From Gammaproteobacteria bacterium (lineage in GTDB: Bacteria; Pseudomonadota; Gammaproteobacteria; Natronospirales; REEB76): DNA of 7,306 nt. The stretch is taken from assembly GCA_028871235.1 (NCBI GenBank), contig JAGWNO010000103.1, positions 1 to 7,306 of the forward strand. Reading direction: 5' to 3'. Positions 1 to 5,548 of the stretch are shown piece by piece. Under the pieces are notes generated by a model. It ran no database searches. It had not been told where the DNA came from and was given only the letters and a program-made list of their open reading frames with translations. How positions within the stretch are numbered: the stretch's first letter is position 1; each line of letters begins with the position of its first letter. A program made the position numbers and the translations under genes.

Positions 1-489
1 GTCAACACCAAGCGGGTCGCCGAAGACCTGGAAGCCTACCTCAAGGGCAACGGTTTCAATGCCGCGGTGCTCTCCGGCGATGTACCACAGAAGAAACGCC
101 TGCGGCTGCTGAAGGAGTTCACCGAGGGCGCACTGCCGATTCTGGTGACCACCGACGTGGCTTCCCGCGGCCTGCACATCCCGGATGTCAGCCATGTCAT
201 CAATTTCGATCTGCCCCAGGACGCGGAGGATTACGTGCACCGCATCGGCCGCACTGCGCGCGCCGGCGCCGAGGGCGACGCCATCAGTTTCGCCTGCGAG
301 GAATACGCCTTCTCGCTGCCGGACATCGAGAAATACATCGGTCACGGCATCCCCCGCGAGGCGCTGCAACCGGATCTGCTGGTGCCGCTGCAGCCGCCGG
401 CCCGGCGCGAGCGTTACCGGCCGCACCCCCATCGCCAGGGCCGCGACGACAGACACGGCCGCCGCGGCGGACAACGGGGACGACGCTGA
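1..489 (+). CDS. rhlB: ATP-dependent RNA helicase RhlB, C-terminal part (5' end outside window)
   Basis: This is the C-terminal RecA-like domain of a DEAD-box RNA helicase, 162 residues, open at the left edge. In E. coli, RhlB unwinds structured RNA for the RNase E degradosome in the cytoplasm. Visible motifs, in fragment numbering, are VNTKR at 1-5, LSGDVPQKKR at 24-33, motif V TTDVASRG at 50-57 and motif VI HRIGRTARAG at 80-89. After motif VI, ACEEYAFSLPDIEKYIGH (residues 98-115) followed by a GIP matches the RhlB signature closely, which separates it from RhlE, SrmB and DeaD. The last 30 or so residues form a basic Arg/Gly/His tail, as in RhlB, likely to bind RNA. E. coli RhlB is about 420 residues, so roughly 260 are missing upstream. 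The gene converges on djlA and is unrelated to the copper genes. Confidence 0.93.
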   Translation, partial: VNTKRVAEDLEAYLKGNGFNAAVLSGDVPQKKRLRLLKEFTEGALPILVTTDVASRGLHIPDVSHVINFDLPQDAEDYVHRIGRTARAGAEGDAISFACEEYAFSLPDIEKYIGHGIPREALQPDLLVPLQPPARRERYRPHPHRQGRDDRHGRRGGQRGRR

Positions 490-511
490 ACCTGAAGCCG
501 CGGGTCGTGCC

Positions 512-1297
512 CTACCTCATGCCGCGTGCCGACTTGAGCGCTTCGTAAGCCACATTGATCTGCTGCACCTTCTCCTGGGCAAGCCGGATCATCTCCTCCG
601 GCAAACCGCGCGCCACCAGTTTGTCCGGATGATTCTGCTTCATGAGCCGGCGATAGGCCTGCTTGATATCGGCGTCGCCGGCATCGGGTTTGACCCCCAA
701 CGTGCGATAAGCCGCGGCCAGCTTGTCCATCCTGGACTTGGCGGGATCCCCGCCGCCGCGGAACGCCTGCTGCGCACTTATGAATTCCTCGTACTGGCGC
801 AATTCCACGGGCGGGATGCCCAATACTCCGCAGATACGGCCGAAGATCTGGCGCTCGGCGGGCTGCAATACGCCGTCGGCGAGCGCCGCATGCAGCTGGA
901 TCTGCAGGAACATGCGCAACAGGTCGGCACGGCCGCGGCACTCGTCACGTAACTGCGTCAGCACTGCGTCCAAAGCAAAATCCGCTTGCTTGCCCCGCTC
1001 GAACAGCCCGATGGCGGCGCGCTGCTGCTCGGCATTCAGGTTCATGTGGGCCATGACGGCGCGGGCGGCGCGGATCTCGTCCTCCGAGACGCGGCCGTCG
1101 GCCTTGGCGATATGCCCCATCACCGAGAAGGTGGCGGTGAAGAACGCCGCCTGCACGCGCTCGGCGTCGTGACTCCAGCCGGCGCGCACCCGGCCGGACG
1201 ACAGACTGTGACCCAGGGCGGCGCCGAGCAGCGCACCCAGCGGTCCGCCCAGTGCGTAACCCAGCGCTCCGCCGATGATTGCGCCCCACCAACCCAA
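512..1297 (-). CDS. djlA: DjlA-type membrane-anchored J-domain co-chaperone
   Basis: This 261-residue co-chaperone, close to the 271 of E. coli DjlA, is expected to stimulate DnaK ATPase from the cytoplasmic face of the inner membrane. Residues 4-30 form one glycine-rich membrane segment with repeated GxxxG spacing, as in DjlA, where this segment drives dimerisation. Residues about 49-170 are a TerB-like helical domain with two similar acidic motifs, KADGRVSEDE at 65-74 and LADGVLQPAE at 139-148. The J domain is at about 192-261, with HPD at 223-225 and the DjlA-type HPDKLVARGLPEEM that follows it. The start is a TTG at 1297-1295. No ATG or GTG lies in frame between it and the upstream in-frame stop, and GWWGAIIG aligns with the E. 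coli N-terminus. AGGGG lies a few bases upstream as a possible ribosome site. In E. coli, DjlA is linked to capsule (Rcs) signalling. Nothing suggests a link to copper. Confidence 0.93.
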   Translation of the reverse strand: MGWWGAIIGGALGYALGGPLGALLGAALGHSLSSGRVRAGWSHDAERVQAAFFTATFSVMGHIAKADGRVSEDEIRAARAVMAHMNLNAEQQRAAIGLFERGKQADFALDAVLTQLRDECRGRADLLRMFLQIQLHAALADGVLQPAERQIFGRICGVLGIPPVELRQYEEFISAQQAFRGGGDPAKSRMDKLAAAYRTLGVKPDAGDADIKQAYRRLMKQNHPDKLVARGLPEEMIRLAQEKVQQINVAYEALKSARGMR

Positions 1298-1396
1298 GGT
1301 AACCCCTGACTGCTTTATAAAACGGGGATTATCTCATCCATCGCCGCATGGATTCACCGCTTGCCCAGCACGATTGCTTCGGCGGCCAAGCACCGG
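1298..1396. other. Intergenic gap between the cytochrome c gene and djlA
   Basis: This 99-base gap separates the last copper-locus gene from djlA, both on the minus strand, and presumably holds the djlA promoter. On the minus strand the AT-rich stretch around 1314-1333 contains TATAAA and GATAAT, either of which could be a -10 box, but neither has a good -35 box. A perfect 6-bp inverted repeat, ATCCAT at 1336-1341 and ATGGAT at 1348-1353, has no T-run after it on the minus strand, so I do not call it a terminator. Whether copper-locus transcription reads through into djlA cannot be told from the sequence. Confidence 0.4.
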
Positions 1397-1957
1397 TCAG
1401 TGGCCGTGCATCTCAGGCATGTCCTCAGAGGCATGCCGCCCATGCTCATCGGGCTCATGGGCATCGGCGGTCATGGCCCTGTATTGTTCCGGAGTAAGAT
1501 CCGGAAGTTTTTTCAGGAATGCCACCATCGCCCAGATAGCCTGATCGTCATGGCTTGCACCCCAGGCCGGCATAGCCGTCATCTTGATGCCGTGCTTGAT
1601 GACCCAGAATGCCTCGGCGGGATCATGCACATCCTGTTTGTATAGAACCGGCGGCTTGGGATACAAACCCTTGCGCATCTCCGATGCCGGCATGCCCGGT
1701 GCCAGATGGCAGCCGGTACACATTTCAGCGTAATGTGCAGCACCCATCGCGATCAGCCGCGGGTCATCAAGATCAGGCGCGTGGATTTCACGTGACCGCG
1801 TTTTTATGGAACGCTCCCGCGCCATCGTCAGCAGCCGCGTGGTCGCGCTCCAGTGCGGGTCATCGGCACCGACGTTATAGGCACCGGACCACAAAAACAC
1901 GCCGAACGCCACAACTGCCAGCGCCACGACAACGAGTATCAATTTAAGCGCTTGCAT
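1397..1957 (-). CDS. Membrane-anchored mono-haem cytochrome c with His/Met-rich tail
   Basis: This 186-residue class I c-type cytochrome is last in the copper operon. Residues 4-24 are a hydrophobic segment with no clear signal-peptidase site, so the protein is probably anchored in the inner membrane and faces the periplasm. The haem site is CTGCH (C80, C83, H84), and the likely sixth ligand is M129 in TAMPAWG. The YNVGADDPHW stretch at 27-36 is familiar from cytochromes found beside copper-resistance genes. The last 22 or so residues contain several His and Met (HEPDEHGRHASEDMPEMHGH) beyond the usual fold, and could bind copper. The ATG at 1957-1955 is chosen because AGGAG at 1971-1967 sits 9 bases upstream and because it begins the hydrophobic segment. 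The longer open frame reaching 2161 runs inside copB and is not expected to be used. Its role is inferred: electron exchange with CopA or the respiratory chain. Confidence 0.9.
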   Translation of the reverse strand: MQALKLILVVVALAVVAFGVFLWSGAYNVGADDPHWSATTRLLTMARERSIKTRSREIHAPDLDDPRLIAMGAAHYAEMCTGCHLAPGMPASEMRKGLYPKPPVLYKQDVHDPAEAFWVIKHGIKMTAMPAWGASHDDQAIWAMVAFLKKLPDLTPEQYRAMTADAHEPDEHGRHASEDMPEMHGH

Positions 1958-1966
1958 GTATCCCGT

Positions 1967-1974
1967 CTCCTCTT
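1967..1974 (-). promoter_or_regulatory. Ribosome binding site of the cytochrome c gene
   Basis: AAGAGGAG on the minus strand, 9 bases before the ATG at 1957. It decides the start of the cytochrome gene against the much longer upstream open frame. Confidence 0.7.
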
Positions 1975-1991
1975 GAAGTGAAATGACGGGC

Positions 1992-2717
1992 CTAAAACCA
2001 GGCCCGCAGACCCGCCACCAAGCGGGTTTCCCCCGGGTTCTCGCCGGCGAGCCGCAGGTAAGCGGCCGTCCCGCCGTAACTGTGCGCATACACCACGCCG
2101 ATGTACGGAGCGAATTGCCTGCGGATCTCGTAGCGCAGCCTGAAACCCAGCTCGATATCACTCAAGCCTGATCCGATGCGGCGCATGGGGTCGCCCCGGC
2201 CGTAGGCGTTGATCTCCAGTCGGGGCGTGAGAATCAGGCGCTGGGTGAACAACAGCTCGTAGGCAAACGTGGCGCGTACCGCGCTGCGGCCGCCAGGCCC
2301 GACATAGGCCGTGGCCTCGGCGTCCACAAAGTACGGCGCCAGTCCCTCCACACCGAGAGCCAGCCAGTTGCGCGCCGGTGCCTGGCCGAAGTCATGGCGC
2401 ACACCCGCCTGCAGATCCCAGAAGGCGGTTACTGCCCGGTCATAGAAAGCTTCGACATCGGCGTCCTTGGTCCGGCCGCCGCTGCGACTGCCCTCGCTTT
2501 TCAGCCACAGCTTGTGCAGATCGCCGCCGACCCAGGCCTGGGCGTTCCAATAGAGCGTATTGCCATTGCCGCCGAAGCGGTCTTCCAGCTCATTGAACAG
2601 TACTTGGCTGAACACCGCGTTGTCTTCCATCGGCATGCCGTCGCCGGCATGGGTGGCGCCGGCAAAAGCCAGCAGCAGCGGCCCGCAACACACGGAGAGT
2701 AAAAATGCGTAACGCAT
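1992..2717 (-). CDS. copB: Copper resistance outer-membrane protein CopB (short form)
   Basis: This is a 241-residue CopB/PcoB-family protein, thought to sit in the outer membrane and to bind or pass copper. Residues 1-24 are a signal peptide, with likely cleavage after ATHA. The family core is plain: WNAQAWVGGDLHKLWLKSEG at 57-76, AFWDLQAGVRHDF at 98-110, QRLILTPRLEIN at 159-170, GSGLSDIELGFRLRYEI at 182-198 and FAPYIGVVY at 202-210. The chain ends in Phe, as beta-barrel proteins often do. Many CopB proteins carry a long Met/His/Asp-rich region between signal and barrel. Here that stretch is only about 30 residues, with M28 and M30 as its only Met, so the presumed copper-sponge segment is almost absent. 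The ATG at 2717 lies 12 bases after the copA stop with no strong ribosome site, which suggests translation coupled to copA. Confidence 0.95.
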   Translation of the reverse strand: MRYAFLLSVCCGPLLLAFAGATHAGDGMPMEDNAVFSQVLFNELEDRFGGNGNTLYWNAQAWVGGDLHKLWLKSEGSRSGGRTKDADVEAFYDRAVTAFWDLQAGVRHDFGQAPARNWLALGVEGLAPYFVDAEATAYVGPGGRSAVRATFAYELLFTQRLILTPRLEINAYGRGDPMRRIGSGLSDIELGFRLRYEIRRQFAPYIGVVYAHSYGGTAAYLRLAGENPGETRLVAGLRAWF

Positions 2718-2729
2718 GGCAGAGGCGCC

Positions 2730-4544
2730 TTATTCCACCCGGACTTCGCGAAACATCCCCGCTTCCATGTGGTAGAGCAGATGACAGTGGTAGGCCCAGC
2801 CGCCTCTGGCATCCGCCGTGACCCGGTAGTTCAGATAGCTGCCCGGCTGCACGTTCACGGTGTGTTTGCGCGGCTGGTGGGCGCCGTTGCCGTTTTCGAG
2901 CTGGCTCCACATGCCGTGCAGATGGATCGGGTGATTCATCATGGTGTCGTTGATGAGTTTGATGCGCACCCGTTCGCCGTATTTCAGCCGTATGGGCTGG
3001 GCGTCGGAGAACTTGGCGCCGTCAAAACCCCAGATGTAGCGCCGCATGTTGCCGGTCAGATGCAGCACGATCTCACGCTCAGGCTCGCGTTGATCGTAGA
3101 ACGGTGTCAGGTCGTGCAGGTCCGCATAGGTGAGTACCCGCCGGCCATTATTGCGCAGCCCCACGCCGGGGTCGTCGAGCCGCTCCACCGGCATCCCGGC
3201 CACGTTATCCACCTGCGGACCGGTTTTGACGGCGCGTTCCTGTACCGGGATGGGTGGCCTGGTGACGGCACTCATGTCCATGCCGGGCATGGCATGCATG
3301 TCGCCCATGTCTGTACTCGGCAGCTTTTTCTTTTCATCCTGCATATAAGGCATGCGCATGCCATGTCCACTGTGAGCGCCTGCGTCACCCATACCCATGG
3401 CGGCCATGGTGAGCACCGGCCGCGGATCCATGGGCGGTAGCGGCGCGCTCAGGCTGACGTCCGGCGTGAGCGTGCCGCGGGCATAACCGCTGCGGTCCAT
3501 GGATTGGGCGAAGATGCAGTAGGCTTCATCCGCGTTGGGTTCCACTATCACATCGTAGGTTTCGGCCACGGCGATGCGGAATTCATCTACGGTCACGGGC
3601 TCGACGTTCTGCCCGTCCGCCTGCACCACGGTCAGCTTGAGCCCCGGGATACGCACGTCGAAGTAGGTCATGGACGAGCCGTTGATGAAACGCAGCCGCA
3701 CACGCTCACCGCGGCTGAAAAGCGCGGTCCAATCGGCGGCCGGCGGATTGCCGTTCATGAGATAAGTGTAGGCGTAGGCGCTGACGTCGGAGAGATCGGT
3801 GGGGCTCATGCGCATCCTGCCCCACATGAGGCGCTGGTCCAGCGCGTTCCAGAAACCATTGCGCGCGGCTTCACTGAAGAACCCCGGCACCGTCTGCTGA
3901 TTAAAATTGTAGTAATCACTCTGTTTCTTGAGTGTTGAAAAAATCGAGTGTGGACCCTGATCGGACCAGTCGGACAGCATCACGACATAGTCGCGGTCGT
4001 AATTGAAAGGCTCAGGTGCACGCGGCTGGATAACGAGCGGTCCGTATAACCCGGTCTGTTCCTGAAAGCCCGTGTGACTGTGATACCAGTAGGTACCGCT
4101 CTGCTTGACGATGAAGCGGTAGGTGAAGGTCTCCCCCGGCGCGATGCCGGGGAAGCTGATGCCCGGTACGCCATCCATGTCCGCCGGCAGCAATATGCCG
4201 TGCCAGTGGATGGAAGTCGGCGTAGGCAACTGGTTATGCACATGCAGCGTCACCGTGTCGCCCTCGCGCCAATGCAGCACCGGCGCCGGAACCGAACCGT
4301 TGACCGCGGTGGCGATGCGGCTGCGGCCGGTGAAATTCACCGGTGTCGGGCCGATGGTCAGATGGAACTCTGTGCCGGTAAGCGCCGTAAGCTCGTGGGG
4401 ATCGGGGCTCTTGAGCGCCCACGCCGGACGTTCCCACAGTCCCAGCCCCAGCAGGGCGCCGCCGATCGCAACACCCTGCACGAACGTGCGGCGCGAGCGA
4501 TCCACGTTTTCTTCCCTGTGAACAGGAATCATCAAGCGTTTCAT
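2730..4544 (-). CDS. copA: Periplasmic multicopper oxidase CopA/PcoA family
   Basis: This is a 604-residue copper-resistance multicopper oxidase, expected to oxidise Cu(I) and bind copper in the periplasm. It is not the P-type ATPase also called CopA. A Tat signal is visible: SRRTF at 17-21, a hydrophobic stretch at 22-36 and likely cleavage after A43. All four copper-ligand motifs are intact: HWHG at 113-116, WYHSH at 153-157, HPIHLHG at 538-544 and HCHLLYHMEAGM at 586-597. Family knowledge assigns H538, C587, H592 and M597 to type 1 copper, and the other His to the type 2/3 cluster. Residues about 380-425 form a Met/His-rich insert (MGMGDAGAHSGHGMRM, then DMGDMHAMPGMDM), the usual extra copper-binding region. 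The ATG at 4544 is supported by a strong GGAGGA six bases upstream. A GTG at 4505 (residue 14) would also keep the Tat motif. copB follows after 12 bases. Confidence 0.97.
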   Translation of the reverse strand: MKRLMIPVHREENVDRSRRTFVQGVAIGGALLGLGLWERPAWALKSPDPHELTALTGTEFHLTIGPTPVNFTGRSRIATAVNGSVPAPVLHWREGDTVTLHVHNQLPTPTSIHWHGILLPADMDGVPGISFPGIAPGETFTYRFIVKQSGTYWYHSHTGFQEQTGLYGPLVIQPRAPEPFNYDRDYVVMLSDWSDQGPHSIFSTLKKQSDYYNFNQQTVPGFFSEAARNGFWNALDQRLMWGRMRMSPTDLSDVSAYAYTYLMNGNPPAADWTALFSRGERVRLRFINGSSMTYFDVRIPGLKLTVVQADGQNVEPVTVDEFRIAVAETYDVIVEPNADEAYCIFAQSMDRSGYARGTLTPDVSLSAPLPPMDPRPVLTMAAMGMGDAGAHSGHGMRMPYMQDEKKKLPSTDMGDMHAMPGMDMSAVTRPPIPVQERAVKTGPQVDNVAGMPVERLDDPGVGLRNNGRRVLTYADLHDLTPFYDQREPEREIVLHLTGNMRRYIWGFDGAKFSDAQPIRLKYGERVRIKLINDTMMNHPIHLHGMWSQLENGNGAHQPRKHTVNVQPGSYLNYRVTADARGGWAYHCHLLYHMEAGMFREVRVE

Positions 4545-4688
4545 GAGCTGTCCTCCAAAACCCCGCTATCAGAACATTACGACTGGCATAAATCCGCATA
4601 CTTGCGGGTCCCGGCATGTCGTTACCGGGTCGAATGGGCATGGCCAAGCGGCTGCAGGCAACCGCCCAGGATCAACGCCCGGCAATAA
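4545..4688 (-). promoter_or_regulatory. 144-base leader upstream of copA, possible internal promoter
   Basis: This is the longest gap inside the copper gene series, where the other gaps are 12-43 bases. Its length and the strong ribosome site at its end suggest a separate promoter or processing site for copABC-type expression. I looked for CueR-like and CopR-box-like dyads and for good sigma-70 boxes and saw no convincing match. TTATGC and TAATGT near 4577-4595 (minus strand) are weak -10 candidates without good -35 boxes. A 5-bp inverted repeat, CCCGG at 4610-4614 and CCGGG at 4625-4629, is too short to call. Confidence 0.3.
4551..4556 (-). promoter_or_regulatory. Strong ribosome binding site of copA
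   Basis: GGAGGA on the minus strand, six bases before the ATG at 4544. It is the best match to the anti-Shine-Dalgarno sequence in the operon, and it favours the ATG over the internal GTG at 4505. Confidence 0.8.
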
Positions 4689-5126
4689 TCAGCGGGGAGG
4701 AGCTTGAGCTTGAAGGGAAAAGTGGAGGAAATCGAGCCGTCGCCGCAAGGGCTCGGGTGACAACGGCAGCATTTCATGCGCATCGCCGGTGCGCGGTGCC
4801 AGCATAACAAATACAAAAGCCAGCGGCACGATTACCGCAAGCATAATCGGGTTGAGATACTTCGGTACCGTAAACGAGCCGACCGCGTGCGACTGCCACT
4901 GGCAGCAGTCATCATCCTGAGAATCGCCATTTTGGTGGTGCGCGGCATGCGGATCCGCGGAAAGATGAGCGGCTTGCGCAGTTTCAATGGACAGTGCATG
5001 ACCTTCCACCGTGCATGCAATCACAGTGAGCAACCAGGCGAGGGCCATGCCGCAGGTTATCAGGCGTCTGAAAGATCTGTTGCGCAATGTCCGCATCGCT
5101 GGCATTGTGAACACCCATTGCGCCAC
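4689..5126 (-). CDS. Small Cys/His-containing membrane or exported protein of the copper locus, family not recognised
   Basis: This is a 145-residue protein from the GTG at 5126, which has TGGAA 7 bases upstream. ATG starts at 5105 (residue 8) and 5096 (residue 11) are also possible. Residues about 20-44 look like a signal peptide or membrane anchor, with possible cleavage after GHA. Residues 45-80 form a short polar segment with His at 54, 60, 63, 64 and 80, an acidic run and a Cys pair (DDDCCQW, C74-C75), which could bind metal. Residues 92-110 are a hydrophobic helix, and the basic tail ends QAPPR. In size, position just before copA and Cys/His content it resembles the CopL-type proteins upstream of copA in xanthomonads, but I see no sequence match strong enough to use that name. 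DUF2946-type proteins are another possibility. It lies in line with its neighbours, 34 bases after the DUF3147 gene. Confidence 0.65.
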   Translation of the reverse strand: MAQWVFTMPAMRTLRNRSFRRLITCGMALAWLLTVIACTVEGHALSIETAQAAHLSADPHAAHHQNGDSQDDDCCQWQSHAVGSFTVPKYLNPIMLAVIVPLAFVFVMLAPRTGDAHEMLPLSPEPLRRRLDFLHFSLQAQAPPR

Positions 5127-5160
5127 ATGTCAATTCCACATCATCTGTCGCGCATATCTT

Positions 5161-5505
5161 TCATGCAGAAAACCTGCGCAGCAGCAGGAGCATGAGCCCG
5201 TAGCAGGCCACGGTTGCTCCGCAGGCGATCAGCAGGCTGGGCCAGAAATACAGCCCGCGTCGCAACAGCCACGGGAGCACCAGGAACAGCGCCAGCGAGG
5301 GAATCACCAGCCAGAAAATGTCGAAGGACAACCTGGCTATCCGCTGCGTGTCGCCGGTCTCGTAATACAACCACACGAATGCCAGCAATGACACCAGCGG
5401 CAATGACGCGAGCATCGCACCGGCCACAGAGCTGCGCTTGGCGATCTCCGAAACCAGCACAATCAGCGCGGCCGACACCGCAAACTTCAAAGCGTAGTAC
5501 CACAT
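5161..5505 (-). CDS. DUF3147 family inner-membrane protein
   Basis: This is a 114-residue, very hydrophobic protein with four predicted membrane helices at about 4-20, 27-47, 60-81 and 86-109. The conserved DUF3147 pattern is clear: SEIAKRSS at 19-26, ASLPLVSLLAFVWLYYETGDT at 33-53, and FWLVIPSLALFLVLPWLLRRG from 64. Its biochemical function is not known to me. The family is usually annotated only as a membrane protein of unknown function, sometimes with GlpM-like naming. The ATG at 5505 has GAGGGA five bases upstream. It sits 43 bases after the RND pump gene and 34 before the Cys/His protein, all on one strand, so it is probably co-transcribed with metal-efflux genes. It has no Cys/His cluster; a role in metal handling is inference from position only. 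Confidence 0.85.
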   Translation of the reverse strand: MWYYALKFAVSAALIVLVSEIAKRSSVAGAMLASLPLVSLLAFVWLYYETGDTQRIARLSFDIFWLVIPSLALFLVLPWLLRRGLYFWPSLLIACGATVACYGLMLLLLRRFSA

Positions 5506-5510
5506 ATAAC

Positions 5511-5516
5511 TCCCTC
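5511..5516 (-). promoter_or_regulatory. Ribosome binding site of the DUF3147 gene
   Basis: GAGGGA on the minus strand, five bases before the ATG at 5505. It supports that start over the out-of-frame ATG at 5518. Confidence 0.6.
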
Positions 5517-5548
5517 ATGTGATCGCCGTTCGAGTTGTGGCGGGAACC

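Noticed and set aside
459..470. Perfect 12-base palindrome CCGCCGCGGCGG
   Set aside because: It lies in the Arg/Gly tail codons of rhlB, where GC-rich repeats arise from composition, and it has no loop or T-run to act as a terminator.
185..952. Plus-strand open frame of 255 codons across rhlB and djlA
   Set aside because: It overlaps two confidently identified genes in other frames and its product is low-complexity Arg/Ala/Ser sequence.
1336..1353. 6-bp inverted repeat as a terminator after the cytochrome gene
   Set aside because: The stem is short and no T-run follows on the minus strand.
1958..2161. Upstream extension of the cytochrome c frame
   Set aside because: The extension overlaps the end of copB, lacks cytochrome-like sequence, and would place the membrane segment 70 residues in. 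The ATG at 1957 has a good ribosome site.
2769..3440. Long plus-strand open frame of 223 codons opposite copA
   Set aside because: It lies wholly antisense to the well-conserved copA and encodes a Val/His/Gly-rich sequence of no recognisable family, as expected from the reverse complement of a GC-rich gene. The same holds for 3504-3938 and 4074-4688.
4622..4816. 64-codon minus-strand open frame overlapping the end of the small Cys/His gene
   Set aside because: Most of it overlaps the longer gene in another frame, and it has no domain or ribosome site that stands out.
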